The translations under genes and the position numbers were made by a program. Positions 1-5,252 of a stretch of 5,252 nucleotides of DNA are shown piece by piece. The stretch is from Bacteroidetes bacterium UBA4414 (lineage in GTDB: Bacteria; Bacteroidota; Bacteroidia; Chitinophagales; Chitinophagaceae): positions 738-5,989 of the forward strand of contig DGQM01000004.1 of NCBI GenBank assembly GCA_002389765.1, given 5' to 3'. How positions within the stretch are numbered: position 1 is the first letter of the stretch; each line of letters opens with the position of its first letter. Below the pieces are notes generated by a model. It searched no databases. It was not told where the DNA came from and saw only the letters and a list, made by a program, of their open reading frames with translations.

Positions 1-116
1 GCTGCTGAACTGGTAAAATTTGTAGTAATAGTTGTGGTTTGCGCGTGCGCAGCAGACATACAACCTGCAATTACAACAGCTGTCGATAAAAACCTTTTGA
101 ATAACTGTTTTACCAT
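1..116 (-). CDS. N-terminal part of an exported protein of unknown function (runs off left edge)
   Basis: Reading the minus strand from an ATG at 116 gives 38 codons without a stop up to the window edge. The peptide begins MVKQLFKRFLS, continues with a hydrophobic stretch (TAVVIAGCMSA), and has a signal peptidase I type site, AHA before Gln, at about residues 25/26. The Gln at the cleavage site is common in exported proteins of Bacteroidota. A Thr-rich segment (QTTTITTNFTSS) follows, which looks like the start of a mature secreted or outer-membrane protein. The only Cys in the hydrophobic core is not followed by a clear lipobox arrangement, so a lipoprotein is less likely. The rest of the protein lies outside the window and its function cannot be told. 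It is divergent from the gene that starts at 401. Confidence 0.72.
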   Translation of the reverse strand, partial: MVKQLFKRFLSTAVVIAGCMSAAHAQTTTITTNFTSSA

Positions 117-400
117 GGGTTATTATTTCTGATAATTAATTTTTATTCTGCAAGTATTTTTTAAAATACTGTAGCTAACCATAATATATAGACATGTATA
201 CCAACATTTTGGTTGGTTTACAATCATCATACTATTGTAAGCACAGCATAATCAGACGTAAAATAAGTATATTTCTTTGCTTTGCAAACCCTTTGTTAAA
301 AAATAATGGCTACGAAAACCGCATATTTCCATACATAATATGAAGATATGTTTTAATGAAATTTTAATGCCTTATTTTTACCAATACAGTGACGTAAAAC
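117..400. other. Divergent AT-rich intergenic region
   Basis: This 284-bp gap separates two divergent starts (116 minus, 401 plus), so it must hold promoters for both unless one is silent. I find no open frame with coding character; the longest short frame from an ATG near 306 is about ten codons. It contains a palindrome at 153-170 and a small hairpin-forming repeat at 200-217. For the plus gene, the best candidate -7 box is TATTTTTA at 373-380, with TTTT at 351-354 as a weak -33, but it is one base off the Bacteroidota consensus in each element. No good TAnnTTTG box was seen for the minus gene. Confidence 0.6.
153..170. promoter_or_regulatory. Palindrome, possible operator or mRNA leader hairpin
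   Basis: AGTATTTT and AAAATACT form perfect 8-bp inverted arms around a 2-bp TT centre. The element lies 37-54 bp upstream of the ATG of the exported protein read to the left, a position that suits an operator near its promoter. The arms are AT-rich, so a chance palindrome is quite possible in this composition. No regulator gene is visible nearby to pair with it. Confidence 0.3.
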
Positions 401-721
401 ATGTACATAAAAAATCAACAATTTAAGGATACCGATACGCTATTGGAAGTATTATTCGACTTTGAAATCGGCGACCCATCCGCAAAGATGCAGGCAATTA
501 TCAAAGAAGTAGATAACGCTGCTACTGATAATGAAGAATTAAAAGCACAGGCTGCAACTATGGAAGAAGAAGATGCACTGGAGCTATTAGACGATTGGAA
601 GCGAGAAAGAGTAATACATATACTATTTAACAACTATTCATCCTTTAAAGTATTTGACGCCAAACTGTATGGCAAAAATGATTCATCTGAATATTTGCTC
701 TATAGTATCGATTTGATTTAA
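401..721 (+). CDS. Acidic hypothetical protein, 106 residues
   Basis: I do not recognise a family. The protein is 106 residues, soluble and acidic, with no signal peptide or membrane segment. The middle (about residues 27-75) is rich in Ala, Glu, Asp, Lys and Leu and should be helical, with an acidic patch MEEEDALELLDDW at 54-66. The last third (about 73-106) has alternating hydrophobic and polar residues typical of beta strands (HILFNNY, FKVFDAKLY, EYLLYSIDLI), suggesting a small alpha+beta fold. An in-frame stop TAA at 395-397 lies six bases before the ATG, which makes this the first possible start. No terminator hairpin is seen in the 81 bp before the peptidase gene, so the two may share a transcript. 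It is probably real, because the amino-acid composition is protein-like and the antisense frame is Ser-rich and implausible. Confidence 0.65.
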   Translation: MYIKNQQFKDTDTLLEVLFDFEIGDPSAKMQAIIKEVDNAATDNEELKAQAATMEEEDALELLDDWKRERVIHILFNNYSSFKVFDAKLYGKNDSSEYLLYSIDLI

Positions 722-729
722 TATCACCA

Positions 730-760
730 TTTTTTTCACTTCGAGGTTTTTATACCTTTT
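730..760 (+). promoter_or_regulatory. Candidate Bacteroidota-type promoter for the C1 peptidase gene
   Basis: TACCTTTT at 753-760 resembles the -7 element TAnnTTTG with one mismatch. TTTT at 730-733 lies 19 bp upstream, where the -33 element TTTG is expected. The leader to the ATG at 803 would be about 35 nt. Both elements are imperfect and lie in a T-rich stretch, so this is a weak call. Confidence 0.33.
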
Positions 761-802
761 CACATCCGAATAGTATATTGCAATTCGCATTAATATCATA
801 TA

Positions 803-1984
803 ATGAAAAAATCGACTATTATTTTATCTATGCTTTTACCTCTTGCGGTAAATGCACAAGACGATCTTGTAAAAAAACTGGAAACCAATAAAAGCGACAG
901 TTCAAAAAAGAAGTTTGTCTTTACAAACAAAATAAACCTTGAAAACAGTTCTGTTAAGAACCAAGGTAGCTCTGGCACTTGTTGGAGCTATAGTACCAAC
1001 TCTTTCTTAGAAAGTGAAATGGCAAGAATGGGCAAAAAGCCAGTAGACATTGCTGAAATATATACTGCACGATGCGTGTATATTGACAAAGCCGATGCTT
1101 ATGTACGCATGCACGGTGCAGTGAGCTGGGGCGATGGTGGCTCTTGCCACGATGTTATAAACATGTATGCTAAATATGGCGTAGTGCCGCAAAGCGTATA
1201 TACAGGCCTCAACTACGGTACTACCAAAAATAAGTTTGGCGAAATGCAAGCCATACTGAAAGGCATGCTGGATGCTATCGTTCGTAACCCGAATGGTAAA
1301 CTGACACCAAACTGGAAGACTGCGTTCCAAAGGGTATTAGACACTTATCTGGGCGAGTATCCTGAAACATTCCAGTGGGAAGGCAAAGAATATACACCAA
1401 AAACATTTGCACAAAAATATGTTGGTATAGAGCCAAAAGACTATGTTGAGTTGTCTTCTTTCTCAGACAAACCATACTACGAACAAACCATCTTGATGGT
1501 ACCGGACAACTGGAGCTGGGACAAAGTGTATAATGTAAAAATGAATGACATCACCGATGCAATAGACTATGCATTGGAAAACGGTTATACCGTTGCATGG
1601 GCTACAGACGTGAGCGAAAAATACTTTAGCTGGAAAAACGGTGTAGCATTTGTACCTGAAAAAGAATGGGAAGACATGGAAGAAGATGAGCAAAAAGCAC
1701 TCTTCAACGGTCCGAAACCTGAAAGAAAGATAACTGCTAAAATGAGGCAGGAAGCTTTTGACAACTACAGCACTACAGACGATCATGGTATGCACATCGT
1801 TGGTTCTGCAACAGACCAGTCGGGCCGCGAATACTACATGGTTAAAAACTCTTGGGGCGAAAAGAACGACTACAAAGGATATATTTATGTAACAAAGGCA
1901 TACGTGAAATATAAGACTACTGCCTTCCTGGTACACAAAAATGGCTTGCCAAAAGAATTGAAAAACAAAATAGGATTGCGCTAA
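803..1984 (+). CDS. Secreted C1B cysteine peptidase (aminopeptidase C / bleomycin hydrolase family)
   Basis: This is a papain-superfamily peptidase of the C1B branch, predicted to cleave residues from peptide N termini. The active site is complete: oxyanion Gln54 and nucleophile Cys60 in NQGSSGTCWSYS, His331 in DDHGMHIVG, and Asn349 in VKNSWG. The long stretch between Cys and His (about 100-325) is the family's helical insertion. The C terminus (VHKNGLPKELKNKIGLR) resembles the C-terminal arm that in this family folds back toward the active site, so the protein seems intact, though at 393 residues it is shorter than the usual 440-480. Residues 1-19 form a signal peptide with cleavage after VNA before Gln, so the enzyme should act in the periplasm or outside, unlike the cytosolic bleomycin hydrolases. 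Cys91 and Cys115 could form a disulfide there (inference). A stop at 791-793 fixes the start close to this ATG. No propeptide inhibitor domain is visible. Confidence 0.93.
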   Translation: MKKSTIILSMLLPLAVNAQDDLVKKLETNKSDSSKKKFVFTNKINLENSSVKNQGSSGTCWSYSTNSFLESEMARMGKKPVDIAEIYTARCVYIDKADAYVRMHGAVSWGDGGSCHDVINMYAKYGVVPQSVYTGLNYGTTKNKFGEMQAILKGMLDAIVRNPNGKLTPNWKTAFQRVLDTYLGEYPETFQWEGKEYTPKTFAQKYVGIEPKDYVELSSFSDKPYYEQTILMVPDNWSWDKVYNVKMNDITDAIDYALENGYTVAWATDVSEKYFSWKNGVAFVPEKEWEDMEEDEQKALFNGPKPERKITAKMRQEAFDNYSTTDDHGMHIVGSATDQSGREYYMVKNSWGEKNDYKGYIYVTKAYVKYKTTAFLVHKNGLPKELKNKIGLR

Positions 1985-2003
1985 TCTGCAACCTACATAA
2001 AAT

Positions 2004-2033
2004 AATAAAGCCCGATAATCATCGGGCTTTATT
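2004..2033. terminator. Bidirectional intrinsic terminator between convergent genes
   Basis: A perfect 13-bp stem (2004-2016 with 2021-2033, core AAAGCCCGAT/ATCGGGCTTT) encloses the 4-base loop AATC. It starts 19 bp after the stop of the C1 peptidase gene and ends 18 bp before the stop of the convergent DUF4920 gene. The A/T ends of the stem give U-rich 3' ends on either strand, so it should stop transcription from both sides. Confidence 0.88.
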
Positions 2034-2051
2034 TATATACTTAGTTTATAC

Positions 2052-2510
2052 TTATTGCTGAATCAGGATACCTGTAGCGTCTATCCTTATTTCATCTTTA
2101 GGTTCTTTTATTTTAGCTATTTCTTCAGCGCTTTTACCTGCATCTTCTGCAAAATGGCGTTGGTCTGCAACCGATACCGATTTCTTGCTTGCTGTACCGC
2201 ACACTACTACAGATGCACCTGCCAAATCCATAGGAATAGTAAAGTGGTCTTTGAATTTTACAAACACAGCCTCACCATTCGGATTCTGTAAACGCACCCA
2301 ACAACCAGCAGACTGACACACCTCTGCTAGCGTACCTCTTACTTTGATATTAGCCAATTTGTTTGTGCTTTTCATGGCGTCGCTAAACTGTGCCACATCC
2401 ATCGTACGGCCGTTTTCAAACTTCTTGCCATAGTAGGTCTGTTTACCTTCTTGTGCATTTGCAGTAGTAGCAATCAATGCGATAGCCAGTATAGATAATA
2501 GCTTCTTCAT
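2052..2510 (-). CDS. Periplasmic DUF4920 family protein
   Basis: The 152-residue product starts with a signal peptide (MKKLLSILAIALIATTANA, cleavage before Gln20), so the mature protein of about 133 residues should be periplasmic. The rest matches the DUF4920 pattern as I know it: YYGKKF near the mature N terminus, VRGTLAEVCQSAGCWVRL (57-73) with Cys65 and Cys70, VFVKFKDHFTIPMDLAG (82-98), a further Cys at 104, HFAEDAGKSAEEI (119-131), and a closing strand ATGILI (145-150). The function of the family is unknown. The conserved Cys pair, Asp88 and His119 could bind a metal or take part in redox chemistry, but that is inference. The gene follows hldD by only 16 bp on the same strand, too little for a separate promoter, so it is very likely co-transcribed. 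It ends at the shared terminator. Confidence 0.85.
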   Translation of the reverse strand: MKKLLSILAIALIATTANAQEGKQTYYGKKFENGRTMDVAQFSDAMKSTNKLANIKVRGTLAEVCQSAGCWVRLQNPNGEAVFVKFKDHFTIPMDLAGASVVVCGTASKKSVSVADQRHFAEDAGKSAEEIAKIKEPKDEIRIDATGILIQQ

Positions 2511-2526
2511 ATGCTGAATTGTTTAT

Positions 2527-3507
2527 TTAAAAATAAGATGAATTTATGAGATAGTCTTTTACATATTCACTTACACCTTCCTCCAATGTATAGGATGGGG
2601 TAGTATAGCCTGCACTGATAATCTTGTGCATATCAGCCTCTGTAAAATACTGATACTTGTCTCTGATATCTACAGGTGTATCTACAAACTCTATATTAAC
2701 AGGCAGGTGTAGTGTAGTAAATATAGCTGTTACCAAGTCTTTAAATGTTCTTGCTTTGCCTGTGCCTATATTGTACAAACCATTAGCTGGTTTGTTTTGC
2801 ATCAGCCATGCGCACATGCTTACTACATCTTTTACATACACAAAGTCGCGTATCTGCTCACCGTCTTTATAATTTGGATTGTGCGAGCGGAACAGTTTCA
2901 CCTTTCCTGTTGCTTGTATCTGGTTGAAGGCATGCATAATAACTGATGCCATTCTGCCTTTATGATATTCATTAGGCCCGTAAACATTAAAAAACTTAAC
3001 ACCGGCCCAAAATGGAGGTTGTGTAGTTTCTTTCAGTGCCCAGATATCAAATTCATTTTTAGAAACCCCATACGGATTCAATGGATGCAACTGTTCTACA
3101 ATATCATGCCTGTCTACGTATCCATGCTCACCATTGCCGTATGTAGCTGCAGAGGATGCATAAAGCAGCGGTATTTGCTGCGCTGTACATACACGCCATA
3201 CTTCCTTGCTATAGTCAAGATTCAGCACTTTGTGTACTTCATAGTCCATTTCTGTGGTGTCTGTTCTTGCACCAAGATGGAATATTACATTAAGCTTTCC
3301 GGGATTGTCATCGCACCATTGTATAAAGTCGTTACGATGTATTTGTTGCAGATATTGCTTACCCTGCAGATTGGGCAGCTTTTGTTCTTTAGAGAAGTCG
3401 TCAACCAGTATCAGGTTATAAAAACCGAGATGATTGAGATAGCCTGTAAGGTAGCTGCCGATGAAACCGGCAGCACCTGTAATGGCTATAATATCGTTAG
3501 TATTCAT
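2527..3507 (-). CDS. hldD: ADP-L-glycero-D-manno-heptose 6-epimerase
   Basis: HldD (also RfaD/WaaD) converts ADP-D-glycero-D-manno-heptose to ADP-L-glycero-D-manno-heptose, the last step of heptose precursor supply for the LPS inner core; it is cytosolic and NADP-dependent. The 326-residue protein is an extended short-chain dehydrogenase. The Rossmann motif GAAGFIGS is at 11-18, with LVDDFS at 34-39 closing the second strand, and HLGARTDTTE at 77-86 and SSAATYG at 118-124 line the cofactor site. YGVSK (146-150) holds catalytic Tyr146 and Lys150. The epimerase signature NVYGPNEYHKGRMASV at 174-189 places Lys183 where the second acid/base Lys of the E. coli enzyme (Lys178) lies. IRDFVYVKDVV (219-229) is also typical. 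Length is slightly above the E. coli protein (310). It is preceded by the His-rich membrane protein gene (43 bp) and followed by DUF4920 (16 bp). A -7-like box in the upstream gap may add a start site. Confidence 0.95.
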   Translation of the reverse strand: MNTNDIIAITGAAGFIGSYLTGYLNHLGFYNLILVDDFSKEQKLPNLQGKQYLQQIHRNDFIQWCDDNPGKLNVIFHLGARTDTTEMDYEVHKVLNLDYSKEVWRVCTAQQIPLLYASSAATYGNGEHGYVDRHDIVEQLHPLNPYGVSKNEFDIWALKETTQPPFWAGVKFFNVYGPNEYHKGRMASVIMHAFNQIQATGKVKLFRSHNPNYKDGEQIRDFVYVKDVVSMCAWLMQNKPANGLYNIGTGKARTFKDLVTAIFTTLHLPVNIEFVDTPVDIRDKYQYFTEADMHKIISAGYTTPSYTLEEGVSEYVKDYLINSSYF

Positions 3508-3538
3508 TCAGAAATTTGCCTTGGAAGAAATAATAAGG

Positions 3539-3546
3539 CAAAGGTA
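3539..3546 (-). promoter_or_regulatory. Candidate -7 promoter box upstream of hldD
   Basis: Minus-strand TACCTTTG matches the Bacteroidota -7 consensus TAnnTTTG exactly. It sits in the 43-bp gap between the stop of the His-rich protein gene and the hldD ATG, leaving a leader of about 25 nt. No TTTG-like -33 element is found at the expected spacing, which would fall inside the upstream coding region. It may be a weak internal promoter or chance. Confidence 0.35.
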
Positions 3547-3550
3547 ATGA

Positions 3551-3856
3551 TTAGTGTGTAGCTTCTGTGGCGTGCATAGCAGTATCAGCAGCATGTCCTT
3601 CTGCCTGTGTAGCTTCATGTGTCGCCTCTTCGTTAGTAGCTTCATGACCTGTAGCCTCGTGTCCTGCAGCTGTAGCTTCTGTATGGTGTTCGCCATGGCC
3701 AGCTTCTTCATCATGGCTCATAATGCTTACAAAGTTTACTGCGGCTACAAATAATAATACGAGAACTATTGCAAACCAGTATGCAGAACGGAATGATGTT
3801 GTAGGGTTGCTAGCATCGGTATTTGCGTGATTGTCGTGATGTGCTTCGTGTGCCAT
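3551..3856 (-). CDS. Small His-rich single-pass membrane protein with Ala/His/Glu/Thr repeat tail
   Basis: I do not recognise a named family. The 101-residue protein has a short N-terminal segment with four His (3, 6, 7, 10), one strong membrane helix (about 26-46, AYWFAIVLVLLFVAAVNFVSI), and a 55-residue tail containing ten His plus many Glu, Ala and Thr. Arg23 just before the helix suggests the N terminus is cytoplasmic and the tail periplasmic. The tail is low-complexity, built on the degenerate unit (G)HEAT: GHEAT, GHEAT, NEEAT, HEAT and HATEAT. Such a tail could bind divalent metals weakly or be a flexible linker; neither is shown by the sequence. It is the first gene of the cluster leading to hldD and DUF4920, with a promoter-like box about 28 bp upstream. 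It is preferred to the overlapping frames on both strands because it alone has a membrane-protein pattern, a matching promoter and sensible spacing. Confidence 0.78.
   Translation of the reverse strand: MAHEAHHDNHANTDASNPTTSFRSAYWFAIVLVLLFVAAVNFVSIMSHDEEAGHGEHHTEATAAGHEATGHEATNEEATHEATQAEGHAADTAMHATEATH
3558..3679 (-). repeat. Degenerate coding repeat (GAAGCTAC unit) in the His-rich protein tail
   Basis: On the plus strand GTAGCTTC occurs at 3558-3565, 3609-3616, 3636-3643 and 3672-3679, with variants GTAGCCTC at 3651-3658 and GTCGCCTC at 3621-3628. The copies at 3609 and 3636 extend to the 11-mer GTAGCTTCATG and are 27 bp apart, that is nine codons. All copies are in the same reading frame and encode Glu-Ala-Thr. 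Spacings of 12, 15 and 27 bp suggest that the tail grew by in-frame duplications followed by drift. Confidence 0.7.
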
Positions 3857-3883
3857 GTATTTGTTTTAGTTTTATGACAGGGG

Positions 3884-3914
3884 CAAAAGTAACAGTTTGA
3901 ATCCATTTATTAAA
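3884..3914 (-). promoter_or_regulatory. Bacteroidota-type promoter for the His-rich protein-hldD-DUF4920 cluster
   Basis: Minus-strand TACTTTTG (3891-3884) is an exact match to the -7 consensus TAnnTTTG. TTTA (3914-3911) lies 19 bp upstream as a -33 element with one mismatch to TTTG. The leader to the ATG at 3856 would be about 20 nt and is A-rich without a Shine-Dalgarno sequence, as is usual in this phylum. The upstream terminator at 3938-3963 isolates this unit from the dioxygenase gene. Confidence 0.6.
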
Positions 3915-3937
3915 TAGTGCAAACGGGTATTTTTCAT

Positions 3938-3963
3938 AAAAAAACGCCCCTAATCAGAGCGCT
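3938..3963 (-). terminator. Intrinsic terminator after the 3-hydroxyanthranilate dioxygenase gene
   Basis: Read on the minus strand, the RNA forms CGCUCU/GGGGCG (six pairs, two of them G-U; 3961-3956 with 3950-3945) around a five-base loop. It can extend by a G-U and an A-U pair, and a run of seven U (3944-3938) follows. It begins 13 bp after the stop codon at 3976. The wobble pairs mean that the hairpin works only in the minus direction, matching the gene. Confidence 0.78.
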
Positions 3964-3975
3964 ATATATTCAAAA

Positions 3976-4503
3976 TTACTTTTTAGGTGCAGGTGGCTCC
4001 ATTACAGTACCACATTTTTTGCAGGTGCGTTTTTCTACATCACCATAAAAACGCTGCATCAATGGTGGTAGTTGACTAACAATATCTGTCAGTTCAAAAT
4101 ATTCTTCATACAGCTTCTCGTGGCAGTTTTCACAAAACCACAGAAAACCGTCAATTTCAGGCGTAACACGTTTTTTCTCTATTACAAGCCCTATGGTGTT
4201 CTCACCTCTTTGCGGAGAGTGAGGTGTTTTGCCCGGTAACAAAAACATTTCGCCTTCTTTAATTTCTATATCTACAATCTTACCATCCTCAGGTATGCGT
4301 ACTACCACATCGCCCTGTAGCTGATAGAAGAGTTCTTCGCTTTCGTTGTAGTGAAAATCTTTACGGCTGTTAGGACCACCTACTATCATCACGATATAGT
4401 CGCCCGACTCTTTGTACAGTTGCTGGTTGCCAACAGGTGGTTTCAGCAAATGACGGTTTTCTTCTATCCACTGATTCAAATTAAAAGGACGTGCAACAGC
4501 CAT
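3976..4503 (-). CDS. nbaC: 3-hydroxyanthranilate 3,4-dioxygenase
   Basis: This enzyme opens the ring of 3-hydroxyanthranilate with O2 to give 2-amino-3-carboxymuconate semialdehyde, which cyclises to quinolinate for NAD synthesis or enters further breakdown (kynurenine and 2-nitrobenzoate routes). The 175-residue cupin has the full metal set: His51 and Glu57 in DFHYNESEELFYQ, and His95 in GKTPHSPQR. Substrate-binding Arg47 and Arg99 are present, and Glu109 in GLVIEKKR fits the position of the conserved Glu. The C-terminal rubredoxin-like iron site found in bacterial forms is complete, with Cys124-x2-Cys127 and Cys161-x2-Cys164. Length and the N terminus (RPFNLNQWIEEN) match the bacterial family. 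It is cytosolic. The start lies 27 bp after the stop of the CBS-domain protein gene on the same strand, so co-transcription is likely, and a terminator follows. No other kynurenine-pathway gene is in view. Confidence 0.95.
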   Translation of the reverse strand: MAVARPFNLNQWIEENRHLLKPPVGNQQLYKESGDYIVMIVGGPNSRKDFHYNESEELFYQLQGDVVVRIPEDGKIVDIEIKEGEMFLLPGKTPHSPQRGENTIGLVIEKKRVTPEIDGFLWFCENCHEKLYEEYFELTDIVSQLPPLMQRFYGDVEKRTCKKCGTVMEPPAPKK

Positions 4504-4530
4504 ATCTATATCGTTTTGTGTAGTACTAAT

Positions 4531-5252
4531 TTACTTCAATATTTTCATTTTCACAGTCTGGATACGTGTATCATTAGCCAGTAATATATCAAACTCATTA
4601 CGGTCTATGATAATCCTGTCTTTCAGCTTTGGTATCGTTTCGTGATTGGCAATGATATAACCCGATAGTGTTTCAGACTCATCTGTAGGGAAGTTGAAAC
4701 CATATTTTTCATTCAGATAATCCAGTTCTAAACGCCCTGAGAATATGTATTCGTTATCAGCAATCTGTTTTTCTACGTGTTCCTGCTCATCATACTCATC
4801 ATTAATATCTCCGAATATTTCTTCCAGCACGTCTTCCATCGTTACTATGCCGGCAGTACCGCCAAACTCATCTATCACCCATGCAATGCTTTTACGCTCT
4901 TTGGTAAAACGGTTCATCAGGTCTACCGCACTCATTGTTTCCGGTACGGCAGATATACTGTGCAGTATGTCTTTAATCTTAGCCGGCTTGCGGTTCAGAT
5001 CCAGATGGTGTACATAGCCAACTATATTATCAATAGCATTTTCGTAAACGATGATTTTTGAAAGCTTCGTATCTATAAACTTCTTCCTAACATCGGTAAT
5101 CGGTGTATTTACCTCAATAGCTTCTACCTCGTTGCGCGGCACCATACACTTACGAATTTTCACATTCACGAGATACAGGGCATTTTCAAACAGTTCTGTA
5201 TTCACTTCATTATTATCGGTTTCATGTCCGTGCAGACTTTGCTTTACGAAAA
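4531..5252 (-). CDS. CNNM/CBS-domain membrane protein of the HlyC/CorC (hemolysin-like) family, C-terminal part
   Basis: The frame is open to the right edge, so the gene is partial; 239 residues are visible. They cover the cytoplasmic part of this family: a linker ending in IRKCMVPRNEVEAI (about 32-45), which opens the first CBS domain, then a second CBS domain with the hallmark DEFGGTAGIVTMEDVLEEIFGDI (127-149), an acidic linker (NDEYDEQEH), and a CorC_HlyC domain (about 165-237, including GRLELDYLNEKYGF and ESETLSGYI). The N-terminal CNNM (DUF21) membrane domain expected in a protein of about 420-440 residues lies outside the window. Members are linked to magnesium/cobalt export or are annotated as hemolysins. 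In some Bacteroidota a paralogue is the gliding-related GldE, and the visible part does not tell these apart. A GTG at 5203-5205 is an internal Val codon, since coding sequence continues upstream. nbaC follows by 27 bp. Confidence 0.92.
   Translation of the reverse strand, partial: FVKQSLHGHETDNNEVNTELFENALYLVNVKIRKCMVPRNEVEAIEVNTPITDVRKKFIDTKLSKIIVYENAIDNIVGYVHHLDLNRKPAKIKDILHSISAVPETMSAVDLMNRFTKERKSIAWVIDEFGGTAGIVTMEDVLEEIFGDINDEYDEQEHVEKQIADNEYIFSGRLELDYLNEKYGFNFPTDESETLSGYIIANHETIPKLKDRIIIDRNEFDILLANDTRIQTVKMKILK

Noticed and set aside
200..217. Inverted repeat ACCAAC/GTTGGT with a 6-base loop
   Set aside because: The stem is only six pairs, no T run follows on either strand, and it lies between divergent genes where a terminator is not expected; it is likely chance.
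1463..1936. Open frame of 157 codons antisense to the C1 peptidase gene
   Set aside because: It is rich in Cys, Phe and Val with no domain, and lies opposite a gene with a full catalytic site; it is a by-product of that gene's codon use.
2962..3561. Open frame of 199 codons antisense to hldD
   Set aside because: It overlaps a certain gene almost fully, has a composition unlike a normal protein, and shows no recognisable motif.
3551..3690. CRISPR-like or tandem repeat array
   Set aside because: The units are about 8-11 bp, degenerate, irregularly spaced and all in coding frame, so they are a protein repeat and not an array with spacers.
3508..3714. Alternative minus-strand frame over the His-rich protein gene
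   Set aside because: It has no membrane or domain pattern and arises because the repeats are open in several frames; the frame starting at 3856 has the promoter and the membrane helix.
5203..5205. GTG as the start of the CBS-domain protein
   Set aside because: The frame stays open upstream to the window edge and the family needs an N-terminal membrane domain, so this is an internal Val codon.

Overview
The window looks like an ordinary chromosomal stretch from a member of the Bacteroidota, perhaps of the Chitinophagaceae/Sphingobacteriia type. This is inferred from its roughly 40% GC, A-rich leaders without Shine-Dalgarno sequences, promoter boxes of the Bacteroidota form TAnnTTTG, and its protein set: a secreted C1B peptidase, a DUF4920 protein, a Bacteroidota-like HldD, and a bacterial-type 3-hydroxyanthranilate dioxygenase. 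The genus cannot be fixed from the sequence.

Layout. At the left edge (1-116, minus) is the start of an exported protein, visible only as a signal peptide and a Thr-rich stub. A divergent 284-bp AT-rich gap (117-400) holds a near-perfect palindrome. Two plus-strand genes follow: an unrecognised acidic 106-residue protein (401-721) and a secreted papain-superfamily aminopeptidase C/bleomycin hydrolase homologue (803-1984). A 13-bp-stem hairpin (2004-2033) lies between this gene and the convergent minus-strand cluster and probably terminates transcription from both sides.

The minus-strand cluster, read from 3856 down to 2052, encodes a His-rich single-pass membrane protein, the LPS heptose epimerase HldD and a periplasmic DUF4920 protein. 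Gaps are 43 and 16 bp, so it is probably an envelope-related operon. TAnnTTTG boxes stand before its first and second genes. Upstream, and separated by a terminator at 3938-3963, a second minus-strand unit holds the 3' part of a CNNM/CBS/CorC-type membrane protein gene (4531 to the right edge) and, 27 bp further on, 3-hydroxyanthranilate 3,4-dioxygenase (3976-4503), an enzyme of tryptophan-to-quinolinate/NAD metabolism.

I see no mobile element, CRISPR array, rRNA, tRNA or defence system, and no convincing new multi-gene system. The points most worth a second look are the His-rich repeat-tailed membrane protein placed before hldD, the orphan 106-residue protein, the exported C1B peptidase, and the palindrome in the divergent gap.
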